Shown one piece after another: positions 8,686-17,955 of a stretch of DNA of 64,000 bases. The stretch covers positions 1-64,000 of the forward strand of contig CALUUX010000035.1 of assembly GCA_944324085.1 (NCBI GenBank), given 5' to 3'. The notes beneath the pieces were generated by a model. It saw nothing but the letters and a program-made list of their open reading frames with translations. It was not told the origin of the DNA and did no database searches. Numbering within the stretch: position 1 is the first letter of the stretch; every line of letters starts with the position of its first letter. The position numbers and the translations under genes are program-made. This stretch comes from an uncultured Mailhella sp. (lineage in GTDB: Bacteria; Desulfobacterota; Desulfovibrionia; Desulfovibrionales; Desulfovibrionaceae).

Positions 8686-10071
8686 ATGCAGAAAAAGTTA
8701 GTCTGTTTCATCGGGATTATTCTGCTTTCCCTGGTTTTGTACCTTCTGCCCACTCCTGAAGGGCTGACTCCGAAGGGGCATGTTTCCATTATCTTCATGC
8801 TTGCCGCCGTACTTTTCTGGGTGACGGAAGCTCTGCCCATTGCCTTCGCAGCTATTTTGTTCACGGTGTTGCCGGCCATTTGTCACATTGTGCCGCTCCC
8901 CAAGATGATGGCCAACTTCGCGACCCCCACGATATTCTTCGTGTTCGCCATGTTCATTGTGTCCATCGCGTTCCAGAATTCCGGATTCAGCCGTCGCATC
9001 GTGCTGTGGGCCAGCGTGAAATCCAAGGGAAATCCCGAAAAGCTCCTTCTTTATCTGATGCTGGCCGGAGGTCTTCTTTCTACCATCCTCGCCGACATTC
9101 CCGTGATGGCCATGCTGGTTCCCGTGGCTCTGGTCATTCTGCAGAACAACAAGTGTGAACCCGGCATCAGCTCCTTCGGTCGGGCCATGATGATCGGTCT
9201 GCCTTTTGCCTGCCTCATCGGCGGCGTGGGCACGCCCGCCGGCTCTTCCATGAACGCCATGACCATAGGCCTGCTCAAGGACACGGCGCACGTCAACATT
9301 TCCTTCCTCGAATGGGCCTGCGTGGGCATGCCCATCGTGCTTATTCTCATCCCGGTAGCCTGGTTTTTCACCATCAAGGTGTACCCTCCGGAAATGGATT
9401 CTCTGGTCGGCATGGAGATGGTGGAACAGGAATATGAGGAGCTGGGCAAGCTGTCGTCCAAGGAGTGGAAGTTCATCATTATTCTCCTTATCAACATGAC
9501 GGTGTGGATGACGGACAAGTTCCATCAGATTCCGCTTCCCGTGGCTTGCGTGCTCGGCGCCACGTTGTTCCTTCTGCCCGGCGTCAATCTCGTTGAATGG
9601 TCCAGAGACGGTCATAAGATCGGCTGGGAAGTGCTCATGGTCGTCGGTTCCGCGAACTCCCTCGGCGTGCTGCTCTGGGATCAGGGCGCGGCTTCCTGGA
9701 TCGCTTCCAACTGCCTCGGCGGCATCGCCGGCATGCCTTTGTGGATGATGATTGCCATCATTTCCGCGTTCACCGTGGTCGTGCATCTGATCATCCCCGT
9801 GAACACCGCCATTGTGGCCGTCATGCTGCCCGCGCTGGTCGCTCTTGCCAGCACCATGGGCACCAACGCCGCACTGCTGGCTATTCCCATGGGCTTCAGC
9901 GTGTCCGCCGCGCTGCTTTTGCCGCTCGATCCGGTTTCTCTGGTTTCCTACAACTCCGGCTATTATAAAATGGGAGATATGTTCAAGCCCGGCATATTTG
10001 TTTCCATTGTGTGGGTGATCGTGGTGCCTATTGTTATGCTGGTCATCGCGAGACCTCTCGGCCTGATGTAG
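8686..10071 (+). CDS. DASS/SLC13-family anion:sodium symporter (module A)
   Basis: About 461 residues with 11 or more hydrophobic segments. The family's two signature loops are present: GTPAGSSMNAM near the middle and IPVNTAIVAV near the C-terminus, matching the SNT-type substrate/sodium motifs of divalent anion symporters. Known members carry di- and tricarboxylates or sulfate. I start at ATG 8686, which has GGAG 6 nt upstream; the frame also opens at a TTG at 8674. It follows the flavoprotein gene after a hairpin, so it probably feeds that enzyme's substrate into the cell. The SSM in place of the usual SNT at the first loop may shift specificity. An inverted repeat at 10090-10136 follows. 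Confidence 0.85.
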   Translation: MQKKLVCFIGIILLSLVLYLLPTPEGLTPKGHVSIIFMLAAVLFWVTEALPIAFAAILFTVLPAICHIVPLPKMMANFATPTIFFVFAMFIVSIAFQNSGFSRRIVLWASVKSKGNPEKLLLYLMLAGGLLSTILADIPVMAMLVPVALVILQNNKCEPGISSFGRAMMIGLPFACLIGGVGTPAGSSMNAMTIGLLKDTAHVNISFLEWACVGMPIVLILIPVAWFFTIKVYPPEMDSLVGMEMVEQEYEELGKLSSKEWKFIIILLINMTVWMTDKFHQIPLPVACVLGATLFLLPGVNLVEWSRDGHKIGWEVLMVVGSANSLGVLLWDQGAASWIASNCLGGIAGMPLWMMIAIISAFTVVVHLIIPVNTAIVAVMLPALVALASTMGTNAALLAIPMGFSVSAALLLPLDPVSLVSYNSGYYKMGDMFKPGIFVSIVWVIVVPIVMLVIARPLGLM

Positions 10072-10089
10072 TAATTTTCTGCCATTTAT

Positions 10090-10136
10090 GATAGTTCCGG
10101 CTCTCCTTGCAAGACTTGAGGATAGCCGGAACTATC
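10090..10136. terminator. 13-bp perfect inverted repeat between carrier and regulator
   Basis: GATAGTTCCGGCT (10090-10102) and AGCCGGAACTATC (10124-10136) form a long stem with a 21-nt loop. No T-run follows, so it may be a partial terminator or an attenuator that lowers regulator expression. It begins 19 bp after the carrier stop codon. Confidence 0.55.
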
Positions 10137-10156
10137 TGTGCGTGTTAGGAGACTGC

Positions 10157-10909
10157 ATGTTTTTGTCTGAAGTAGTTTCTTTCAAGCCTAAGGCATGGGA
10201 ATATGAATTCAGAGCGTTCCCTGAATATGTTTCGGCATGTCCACCGTTACGATCTTTACCTGGAATAATATGCAATACAAGCAATATTTTTGAACATGTT
10301 CTTGATATTGCAAATAAAGTTTTACTAAAAAAAGGCGATATCATTTATCCTGATATGGGTAGTGATACGCCTTTTTTTTATTTAAAAAAGGGAAAAATAT
10401 GTATATATAATATTAATAAAGAAGGAAAAGTATTTACGCCTCATTTTATTTTTCATGGGGCGCTTATTTATGACGCATTTTTTATGACAAAGGGGCAATT
10501 CACGCCGATGCCCATTAAAGCTCTTGAAGATTCGGAGCTTTACGTGTTCCCCATAGATCTGACGTTTGATGATCTTTTGGCGATTAATCCCCTTTTGGTA
10601 AAGAATTTTTCCTATTCTCAAGCGGTTAAAGATTTATGCTACTCTAAACTTTCATGCATTAATATGTATGTTAAGCCGTTGAACCGTATATGTGTATTTA
10701 TTCATGAAATGTATGAACTGTATCAAAAGAAAACATTTTATCCAAATATTACGCAGTCTGAGCTTGCACTTATTCTTAATATGCATAAAGTTACAATGTC
10801 AAATATTATTACTCAGCTCAAAGAAAAAAATATATTAAAAACATTCACAAAAACAGAATTAACAATTATTGATCCTGATGAATTGATTCGTCTTGGATCT
10901 AGTGAATAA
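10157..10909 (+). CDS. Crp/FNR-family transcription regulator (module A)
   Basis: About 250 residues. An N-terminal cyclic-nucleotide-binding-like beta-barrel is followed by a winged helix-turn-helix at the C-terminus (TQSELALILNMHKVTMSNIIT). There is no cysteine cluster of the FNR Fe-S type that I can assign. I place the start at ATG 10157, which has AGGAG 5 nt upstream; the longer frame starting at 10088 runs through the inverted repeat. The gene is visibly more A/T-rich than the enzymes before it, suggesting a different origin. It most likely controls module A, as the similarly placed regulator of module B probably does. Effector unknown. Confidence 0.8.
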   Translation: MFLSEVVSFKPKAWEYEFRAFPEYVSACPPLRSLPGIICNTSNIFEHVLDIANKVLLKKGDIIYPDMGSDTPFFYLKKGKICIYNINKEGKVFTPHFIFHGALIYDAFFMTKGQFTPMPIKALEDSELYVFPIDLTFDDLLAINPLLVKNFSYSQAVKDLCYSKLSCINMYVKPLNRICVFIHEMYELYQKKTFYPNITQSELALILNMHKVTMSNIITQLKEKNILKTFTKTELTIIDPDELIRLGSSE

Positions 10910-11142
10910 GAGGATTCGTTATGCGATATTAGCGGTACTTTTTTCAAGGCGTGTAGAGTCATCGTCCGACTGCGCTCCTTGTGTTTTTTCGTGCCGAAGA
11001 TGTGTCGTCGTCATCGGCATTCGTCGTTTGCGCTGCTGAGAGACAGGGTGAGATCCTGGTCTGTCGGCTTTTTTATTTTAATTTCAGTAACGCGTTGGAT
11101 TGTGAAAAGCGTCAGAGCTCTCGAAACAGGAGCTTTAAGGGT

Positions 11143-11193
11143 AAAAAAGACAAAACTGACGGATAGCGAGGCGTTTTATCCGTCAGTTTTGTC
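11143..11193 (-). terminator. Very strong terminator of the module B operon
   Basis: Perfect 16-bp arms (11149-11164 and 11178-11193, core AAAACTGACGGAT) with a 13-nt loop; on the minus strand the stem is followed by TTTTTT. It lies just after the stop codon at 11217. I see nothing else in 10910-11142. Confidence 0.9.
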
Positions 11194-11216
11194 CGGCAGG
11201 GGCGTATGGACGCTGG

Positions 11217-12911
11217 TTATACCATCATGGTCAGAGGGAAAAGATACGAAATGGCGCCGTCCGGGCAGGCGATGCGGCAGCATCCGCAATGCCAGCATTG
11301 GTCGGGCCAGGCTACATAGGGGCCGTTTTCTCCCATGTCCAGGATGTGTCCGGGGCAGGCGTCCACGCAGTTGCCGCATGCCGAGCACTGACCGCAGTGC
11401 ATGCAGCGGGCGGCTTCGGCCTGCGCGTCTTCTTCGGAAAGCGCGGGAAGCAGTTCCCGGAAGGGAAGAAGCGGCGATGCAGGCGTTGGCCGCGTGGGAC
11501 TATGGCGTGGGGCGCGTTCGTGCCAGTCCGCATGGAGCATTTCCTCATATTCGACCACGTGCGCGGGAGCCAGGGGAAGCGTTTCCTGAATGGTTACCAT
11601 GTCGTCGTCGCCGACGGAGACGTTCAGACATAGTTCAGGGGAAAATCCCATAACGTGCTTATGCGCGGCCAGAGCCGCCGCTCTTCCGCTGCCTATGGCG
11701 GCGGCCACGCTGGAGGGGCCGGAGGCGATGTCTCCGGCGGCGAACACGCCGGGCAGAGAAGTGCCCAGCGTTACGGGATCGACCTCGACGCACGCTCTGG
11801 GCGTGAGCGCGGGCAGGCCTTCACCCAGCGCGGAAATGTCGGCTTGCAGACCGCTGGCGCAGATGACGACGTCGGCATTGAACGAGGCGTTTTCGCCGGG
11901 AACGGTTTCCAGATGCAGGGCTCCGTCGTCGCCGAAGCGGAACGAGGCCACAAGATCGGCGTTGAGGGTCAGAACGCCGTCGGGACGCTTTGAGACGGCT
12001 GTGGCGGAGTAGTTGTTATGGATGACGACGCCTTCCTCAGCGGCCTGTCGTTTTTCCTCGTCCGGGACGCGCATGGCGTCAGCCGCTTCGAGACAGACGA
12101 TTTCGACGTTTGAAGCTCCCAGTCGCAGCGCGGTGAAGGCGCAGTCAAAGGCGACGCCGCCCCCTCCGATGATAATCGCGCTTTTGCCCGTCATGGCGCG
12201 GCGGTCCATATTCGAGGCTTTCAACCACGATACGGCCGGAATGGCCAAATCGCTGCCGGGAATGGCCAGACGGCGTTCCTTCTGGAGACCGACGGCAATG
12301 ACGCAGGCGTCAAAATCGCGCGTCAGCTCCGGCAGAAAGACGTCGCGGCCGAGCGCGGTATTGGTGTGAACCGTGATGTCGCCCGCTTTGAGCGCGCGGG
12401 CTGCTTCGTAGTCCGGCACCTGCTTGGGCAGGCGAAAGTCGGGAATGGACTGCCGGGGCACGCCACCCATGAGGGGCGAGGCTTCAAATACCGTGACGGA
12501 GTGCCCCAGAAGCGCGGCCTGACAGGCGCAGGTCAGACCAGCGGGCCCTGCTCCGATGACGGCGATTTTTTTTCCCGAAGAAGGCGCGGGCTTGGGCCAC
12601 GGCGCGTCGCCGCGGTCGGAAACGTAGCGTTCCAGGGCGCGGACGGCCACGGCTTCGTCGTGCTTGGCGCGGTTGCACGCGCTTTCGCAGAAGTGGGGGC
12701 ACACCCTGCCCGTGACGCCGGGAAAGGGATTGCGGCTGAGCAGATAGGAAAGAGCCTCATCCGTTTTGCCTTCCGCGAGCAGAAAATGGACGCTCTGTAT
12801 GGCGGTTCCGGCGGGGCAGGCGTGTTCGCAGGGAGAGTTGCGTTGCTGATCGTTCAGACCTCCGCTGTGCAGAATGCGACGCGGAAGACGTTTGCTGTAG
12901 ATAGGAGGCAT
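11217..12911 (-). CDS. NADPH-type GltD-like Fe-S flavoprotein (module B electron donor)
   Basis: About 564 residues. N-terminal GltD-type cysteines (CEHACP at 28-33, CPHFCESAC at 71-79), an FAD Rossmann motif GAGPAG (120-125) and a complete NAD(P)H-binding motif IIIGGGGVAFD (247-257) are followed by two ferredoxin-like clusters at the C-terminus (CMHCGQCSACGNCVDACP and CWHCGCCRIACP). It should oxidise NAD(P)H and pass electrons through its clusters to the flavoprotein encoded just upstream. I prefer ATG 12911 (GAGGAA 7 nt upstream). A GTG at 13037 would overlap the preceding stop codon and add 42 residues, but that extension has no family resemblance. It is the last gene of the operon. Compare the module A partner, which lacks the pyridine-nucleotide domain. 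Confidence 0.85.
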   Translation of the reverse strand: MPPIYSKRLPRRILHSGGLNDQQRNSPCEHACPAGTAIQSVHFLLAEGKTDEALSYLLSRNPFPGVTGRVCPHFCESACNRAKHDEAVAVRALERYVSDRGDAPWPKPAPSSGKKIAVIGAGPAGLTCACQAALLGHSVTVFEASPLMGGVPRQSIPDFRLPKQVPDYEAARALKAGDITVHTNTALGRDVFLPELTRDFDACVIAVGLQKERRLAIPGSDLAIPAVSWLKASNMDRRAMTGKSAIIIGGGGVAFDCAFTALRLGASNVEIVCLEAADAMRVPDEEKRQAAEEGVVIHNNYSATAVSKRPDGVLTLNADLVASFRFGDDGALHLETVPGENASFNADVVICASGLQADISALGEGLPALTPRACVEVDPVTLGTSLPGVFAAGDIASGPSSVAAAIGSGRAAALAAHKHVMGFSPELCLNVSVGDDDMVTIQETLPLAPAHVVEYEEMLHADWHERAPRHSPTRPTPASPLLPFRELLPALSEEDAQAEAARCMHCGQCSACGNCVDACPGHILDMGENGPYVAWPDQCWHCGCCRIACPDGAISYLFPLTMMV

Positions 12912-13033
12912 GATGTATTCCTCGCGGATGACGGCAGACCGGGAGAGCGTTTTGGAACGCCCGGGATAGAAGGCTTGCCGTTTCAGGATGGTTCGATGGT
13001 TGGAAAGCGGCGCGAAAAGAGGTCGACGCGACG

Positions 13034-14677
13034 TCACGCGACGACGACGCGCGCTTTTCCGCCGTCATTTTCCACGGCCAGAACGCAGTTCAGAGAGGGA
13101 TCAAGATGCGGGTAATCGCTGCGTCGCCAGGTGGTGCGTCCCGTTTCCCGTCGTTCGATGGACACCAGCGTGGCCAGACGGGAGCTTTCCAGCAGCATGA
13201 AGGATTCATGGGCAAGCATGAGTTCATGGGGATTGGAGGCGGTCACGAGAGGCGTCTGTTCTTCGACGAAGTTCAGTCGATCCAGAGCCCGGCGCATGCC
13301 CTGTTCATTGCGGACGAGTCCCATGTAATAGCTCATGATCTGGCGCACGGCGTTTTCGAACTGCGCCTGAGGCACGCCGTTTTTCAGTCCGAGCGGGCGG
13401 AAGACGCGCAGACGTTCCCGTTCAATCTCCTCTTCGGACGGCCAGTCCGGCGTTTCCGCGGAGCGGGCGGCGGAAGACGCGCCGATCCCGGCCAGCCAGC
13501 CTCCGCACAGCGCGCCAGAAAAGCCGTAGAACACGCAGGCGTTGAACAGGCCCGGCACGCGCGTGGAAAAGTCGTCGGCCGTTTCCACCAGGCCGCCGAA
13601 CTCTATTTCGGAAAATTCCACTTCCAGGAGTTCCCGGGAAAGGTCAATGTTTTTCTGGGTGATGTAGTCCAGCCACGTCGCCTTGTCTCCCGGCATGAGC
13701 ACGTTGTTCAGATGGCGGAGTTCGTCGGCGGGAACATGACGCAGATCCATGTAGAAAGGCGGCCCGTTGCCTTCGGTCTGCTCCGTGCTGGTGCCGCGGA
13801 TCTGGAAATGGCGGGGAGAAAGTTCTCCTCCGGGATGATAGCGCGGCATGAAGCGTTCACCCTTCGCGTTGAGTTCGTGAGCCCCCGCGCCGGTGATGCC
13901 GTTCATGCCCGCGCAACCGAAGCCCTTGGGCACGAGGGTGACGTTTTGCCGCAGATCGAGGTTGAGCAACCTTGCCCCGGCTCTGTAGGCCAGCACGTAC
14001 TGACTGCCCGTATTGAACGGATTGTGCCAGGTGTTGTAAGGGTTTCCTGAGGAGTTGGGAACGGCCCTGTTGGCGAAGTTGCCCATGGCCAGAACCGTCA
14101 CTTTCGCGCGGATGACGAACAGGCCGCCTTCACGCACATTGTAGCCCATGGCGCCGGCGACTCGTCCGTCCTGTTTGATCAGACTTGTGATCATGACGTG
14201 GTCGAGCACGTTTACGCCGGCGTCGCGGACGGTTTTTCCGATCAGGGTCTTGCAGCGATAGCCCTGACCGACGTTGATGTACCATTTGCCTGGATCGCCG
14301 AAGCCGCCGGTCCGCAGGTAGGAACCGTCCTCTCGATGCAGCAGATTCACGCCCGCGGCTTCCAGCATGGAAGCCAGCTTCGGCATGGCCCGCCCCCAGG
14401 CTTCGACCATGGCGCGGCTTACGCCCAGCGTGGGCGAGTATGTGGTGTTGACGAAGTCTTCAAGCGTGTCGTGAGGTTCGTCTGATTCGAGCACGGCCTG
14501 AAAGTGATCGTTGCCGCCGCCGAGACAGCCCGAACTTTCCAGCTTGCCCTTGTCCGCGAGTATGACCTCCGCGCCCTGTTCTCTGGCCGCAAGAGCCGCG
14601 CCGCATCCCGCCGCCCCGGAACCGAGAATCAGAACGTCCGTTTCCAGGCGGGTGACGCCCGTCGTTTTGAATTCCAT
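13034..14677 (-). CDS. Fumarate reductase/AprA-like FAD-binding flavoprotein (module B)
   Basis: A 547-residue cytoplasmic protein with an FAD Rossmann motif GSGAAG (19-24), a GGGNDHFQ segment near residue 55 and the C-terminal helical domain of the fumarate reductase/AprA superfamily (RRETGRTTWRRSDYP). It is clearly only distantly related to the module A flavoprotein. No Tat signal. It lies 22 bp downstream of the TRAP permease gene and upstream of the NADPH-linked Fe-S partner, so import, reduction and electron supply are encoded together. The likely activity is an NAD(P)H-driven reductase or a dehydrogenase for the imported organic acid; the substrate is not readable from the sequence. It is too short and wrongly placed to be the housekeeping fumarate reductase, which needs frdB/C. 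Confidence 0.8.
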   Translation of the reverse strand: MEFKTTGVTRLETDVLILGSGAAGCGAALAAREQGAEVILADKGKLESSGCLGGGNDHFQAVLESDEPHDTLEDFVNTTYSPTLGVSRAMVEAWGRAMPKLASMLEAAGVNLLHREDGSYLRTGGFGDPGKWYINVGQGYRCKTLIGKTVRDAGVNVLDHVMITSLIKQDGRVAGAMGYNVREGGLFVIRAKVTVLAMGNFANRAVPNSSGNPYNTWHNPFNTGSQYVLAYRAGARLLNLDLRQNVTLVPKGFGCAGMNGITGAGAHELNAKGERFMPRYHPGGELSPRHFQIRGTSTEQTEGNGPPFYMDLRHVPADELRHLNNVLMPGDKATWLDYITQKNIDLSRELLEVEFSEIEFGGLVETADDFSTRVPGLFNACVFYGFSGALCGGWLAGIGASSAARSAETPDWPSEEEIERERLRVFRPLGLKNGVPQAQFENAVRQIMSYYMGLVRNEQGMRRALDRLNFVEEQTPLVTASNPHELMLAHESFMLLESSRLATLVSIERRETGRTTWRRSDYPHLDPSLNCVLAVENDGGKARVVVA

Positions 14678-14699
14678 ACCGTTTCTCCTTTTCGGTGCG

Positions 14700-16607
14700 T
14701 TAATCCATCATGCCGGGAAGCCAGAGACTCAGACCGGGGAACATGATGATCAGAATCAGGCAAAGGAACAGTCCCGCCACGAACGGCAGCGCGGCCTTAT
14801 ACATCTGCGTCAGAGGGATGTCGGCTATTCCTTTGAGAACGAAGAGGTTGATGCCGAAGGGCGGGGTGATGCCGGCCATGTTTTTCATGATGACCATGAT
14901 CACGCCGAACCAGATGAGGTTCCAGTGGTACAGCGCGGCGATGGGCAGGAAAATGGGGATGCATATCATGATGAGGGGCGTAGCCGGAATGAAGCAGCCC
15001 AGGAACGCCATGCACAGAATAATGGCGAACAACACCCAGTATTGCCCCACGTCGAGACTGGCGATGGCGTTGGCCAGCGTCATGGGAATGCGGCTCATGG
15101 TGACGAAGTAGCCGAACGCGGCCGCGCCGCCCAGAATGGTGAAGCACATGACGATGGATCGGCTGGAATCTTCCAGAGAGGCGCGGAAACTCTTCCATGT
15201 GTAGCGACGAAGCGTGAGCCCGAGCAGCAGCGTGACGCACGCGCCGATGCCGCCGCCTTCGGTGGCGGTGAAGACGCCCGCGTACATGCCGCCGATGGTG
15301 ATGACGAAAATGCCGCATACCGGCAGGGCCGTCTTCAGCGTGGCCATGGCTTCGCGAGTGGGGATTTTTTCGGTCTTGGGCGCGATGGAGGGGTTTATCA
15401 GCGTCCATATCCAGATGATGAGGATGAAGCAGAACATGCAGGTCAGGCCGGGAAGCACGCCGGCCATGAACAGGTCGCCTATGGACTGTTCGGCGAGCAG
15501 GCCGTAGATAATGAAGGCTGTGCTCGGCGGAATGAGGCAGCCTATGGTGCCGGAACAGGCCAGGGTGCCCACGGAGAGGGTGTCGCTGTAGCCGACGCGG
15601 CGCATTTCTGGCAGGGCGATGGCGCTCATGGCCACGCTGCCCGCCAGGTTGTCGCCCACCACCGCGCCGAACAGCGTGCAGGCGCATACGCTGCCGGAGG
15701 CCAGGCCGCCCCGCAGATGCCCCATGAACGAACGGGCGCAGCGGTAGAGGTCTTCGCCGAATTTTCCGTAGAAGCAGAAATAACCCATGAGCAGGAAGAA
15801 CATGAGCGGCGACCAGTCATAACTGGCGACCTGTCCGAACCAGAAATTCCCGGCGATGTCCATGGCGGCGAAGGGGCCGCGCATGTTGGAGATGAACACG
15901 AAGGCCGTGGCCATGAGCGCAAAGGCCACCGGCATGCCGAGGAAGAACAGGGCGAACATGAAAATCATGCCCCAGACGCCAAGCGTCACGCTGCTCACGC
16001 CCGGCAGTCGATGTTCCGCCAGCCAGAAGCAGCCGATCGCCACAGCCGCCGTGCAGGCCAGCGTTATCAGCGTCACCGCGGGACGGCGTTCTTCGAGCAC
16101 GTCGGCGGCGTTGTTCAGCAGGTCGCTGAGCAGAGCGATGAAGAGCAGGGCGCAGCCCGCCGCCGCCAGCAGAAGAAACGGCATGTAGGGAATATACCAG
16201 GTCATGGTGGCCCAGTCGGGCTTTTTGAACGCGTAACGGATCATCATGGCGATGCACCACAGCACCGTCATCGCGCTCCAGGCGTTTGTGGCGAATTCGA
16301 GACGGCTTCGGCCTCTGGCCTTCAGTCTCCCGGTGATGATGTCCATCACGACATGTCCCTTGTCCCACTGCACCTTGGCCAGCGCGCCGAAATAAATAAT
16401 GGCCATGAGCAGTTCAGTGAATTCCACCGTGCCGCTCAGCGGTCTGTTGAAACAGTATCGCAGAAAAACGTCCATGAAGGTCAGCATGACCATGATAAGA
16501 AAAAGACACATGGTCAGCACGTTGGTCCAGGCGCAGATTTTTTTTGTCCGTTCGAGCGCGCGGGAAATCTGACGGAGCGTCCGGGTAAGGGTCGGTGCTT
16601 CTTGCAT
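14700..16607 (-). CDS. TRAP transporter fused small and large permease subunits (DctQM)
   Basis: A 635-residue membrane protein. The first about 180 residues form the four-helix DctQ part (with the FMDVFLRY and WDKGHVVMD segments typical of DctQ); the rest is the DctM part with its repeated hydrophobic hairpins and the motifs GTIGCLIPPST and PPFGINLFVLKG. Fusion of Q and M is known in TRAP systems. It works with the binding protein encoded 55 bp upstream to import an organic anion using the sodium gradient. The flavoprotein gene follows within 22 bp. TTG/GTG alternatives are not needed: ATG 16607 is in frame with the DctQ start. Confidence 0.9.
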   Translation of the reverse strand: MQEAPTLTRTLRQISRALERTKKICAWTNVLTMCLFLIMVMLTFMDVFLRYCFNRPLSGTVEFTELLMAIIYFGALAKVQWDKGHVVMDIITGRLKARGRSRLEFATNAWSAMTVLWCIAMMIRYAFKKPDWATMTWYIPYMPFLLLAAAGCALLFIALLSDLLNNAADVLEERRPAVTLITLACTAAVAIGCFWLAEHRLPGVSSVTLGVWGMIFMFALFFLGMPVAFALMATAFVFISNMRGPFAAMDIAGNFWFGQVASYDWSPLMFFLLMGYFCFYGKFGEDLYRCARSFMGHLRGGLASGSVCACTLFGAVVGDNLAGSVAMSAIALPEMRRVGYSDTLSVGTLACSGTIGCLIPPSTAFIIYGLLAEQSIGDLFMAGVLPGLTCMFCFILIIWIWTLINPSIAPKTEKIPTREAMATLKTALPVCGIFVITIGGMYAGVFTATEGGGIGACVTLLLGLTLRRYTWKSFRASLEDSSRSIVMCFTILGGAAAFGYFVTMSRIPMTLANAIASLDVGQYWVLFAIILCMAFLGCFIPATPLIMICIPIFLPIAALYHWNLIWFGVIMVIMKNMAGITPPFGINLFVLKGIADIPLTQMYKAALPFVAGLFLCLILIIMFPGLSLWLPGMMD

Positions 16608-16662
16608 GGCAAAAGTCCTTATCGTCGGTTGTGGAGGGACGGCCGAAGCCGTCCCCGCGGAT

Positions 16663-17739
16663 TTACTTTCCGAGAGTCGTCAGAAGCGAGCGTTCGATAT
16701 CGACGGAATAGTTCTTTTCCAGTTCGCGGAATTTCTGATACATGGCTTCAGCGGGAAGCCCCTTGTCGGAGAGAAAAACTATCCATGCCTGTTTATCCAC
16801 GTCGGTCAGCAGCTTGTCGGCCTTTTCATAATCTTCGGGGGGAAGAACGTGGAACTGTCCGCCCATTTCGGAGATCCATTTTTTGCCGCTGCTTTCTATG
16901 GAATTATTCCAGAAGCTGCTGAACAGCGTCTTGGCGTAGTCGCCGGAAAGTTCGTCCACGACGCGTTTCAGCTCATCCGGCAGGTTGTCATAGGCGGATT
17001 CGCTCATGGTCATGTAAAAACACGCTCCGCCCATGTTGAGCAGCGTCATGTGCTTGACCACTTCGCCGATGCGGCGGGAGATCAGCAGGTCCACGTCCAC
17101 GAGAACGCCGTCGATGACGCCTTTTTCCAGGCTCATGTACATGTCGGGCGTAGGAATGCCGACAACGGTCGCGCCAAGAGCTCTGGCGCGTTCAGCGCGC
17201 ACGCCTCCGCCGGAAACGCCAATTTTCATGCCCTTGAGCTGATCCAGAGAGGTCACGGGCTTGTCGCGCGTGGCGATGAACATGCCGGCGTCGGCGGCGT
17301 GGGTGAAGAGATAATGAGTGCCGCGCCAGTCCTTTTCCGCTTCTTTGGGAAAGGCTTTTTCCATTTCCCGAATGAGATCCACGGTGTTCTGCGTGTACCG
17401 GGACGGCGTGGCTACGGCCATGAGCTGTTCATGGAAAAGGAAATTGCCGATGGACACCGCGTATCCCGCTTCGCCGAGATCCGCCATGCCGTTTCGCACC
17501 GAGTCCATCACTTCGGACTGTTTGCTCAGGGCTCCCGCAAAGTAAGGTTCGACTTTAATGCGGCCGCCGCTGCGTTTTTCCAGTTCCTCCACCCAGGGTT
17601 TGATGGCCTTGACCCATCTGTTGTGCGTAGGCGGAATGGTAAGGTTCAGCGACAGAAGATATTCTTCGGCCCGGGCGTTGCCTGCGGCGAACGTCATGCA
17701 TACGAGTGTCGATAGCAAAGCGGCGAACGTCTTTTTCAT
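16663..17739 (-). CDS. dctP: TRAP substrate-binding protein (DctP family), module B
   Basis: 358 residues with a clear Sec signal peptide (cleavage after about residue 24, ARA|EE). The fold and the segment LDQLKGMKIGVSG correspond to the DctP family, but the Arg that normally follows K-I in this segment and binds the substrate carboxylate is Gly here (residue 174). Either a different residue holds the anion or the substrate is not a simple carboxylate. It is the first gene of the operon, read from the divergent promoter region that carries the palindrome at 17830. GGAG lies upstream of the ATG. It acts in the periplasm with the fused DctQM permease. Confidence 0.85.
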   Translation of the reverse strand: MKKTFAALLSTLVCMTFAAGNARAEEYLLSLNLTIPPTHNRWVKAIKPWVEELEKRSGGRIKVEPYFAGALSKQSEVMDSVRNGMADLGEAGYAVSIGNFLFHEQLMAVATPSRYTQNTVDLIREMEKAFPKEAEKDWRGTHYLFTHAADAGMFIATRDKPVTSLDQLKGMKIGVSGGGVRAERARALGATVVGIPTPDMYMSLEKGVIDGVLVDVDLLISRRIGEVVKHMTLLNMGGACFYMTMSESAYDNLPDELKRVVDELSGDYAKTLFSSFWNNSIESSGKKWISEMGGQFHVLPPEDYEKADKLLTDVDKQAWIVFLSDKGLPAEAMYQKFRELEKNYSVDIERSLLTTLGK

Positions 17740-17829
17740 GTTTTTCTCCTTCCAGGACTGATAGTGGAGTCAGAGCTATTCCCCCCCCAGGGTTATACCT
17801 TTTGTAGAACAAATCGCCCCGCGCCCCTT

Positions 17830-17845
17830 TGATGCAATTGCATCA
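17830..17845. promoter_or_regulatory. Perfect 16-bp palindrome TGATGCAATTGCATCA, candidate Crp/FNR-type operator
   Basis: The sequence has exact two-fold symmetry and reads as TGATG-N6-CATCA, the 5-6-5 geometry of Crp-family sites. It lies in the middle of the divergent region, 91 bp from the dctP start and 111 bp from the regulator start, so one bound dimer could control both. Confidence 0.7.
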
Positions 17846-17955
17846 GAAAAATTTTTTCTGAGGAGCTTTCCCGGCTTGTCCTCTTTTGGCCGCCGGGGTA
17901 TTCTTAAATATTGCCACCCATCGCGTTTTCGGAGCGCGCAGAGGAGTCGTCGAGC

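Noticed and set aside
12912-13037. GTG-started 42-residue extension of the module B Fe-S flavoprotein
   Set aside because: Although it overlaps the previous stop codon in a coupling-like way, the extension lacks protein character and the ATG at 12911 has a good ribosome binding site.
14511-16922. 803-codon plus-strand frame antisense to the TRAP permease
   Set aside because: A shadow of the GC-rich dctQM gene, with Gly/Ala/His/Gln/Glu-rich composition typical of antisense frames.
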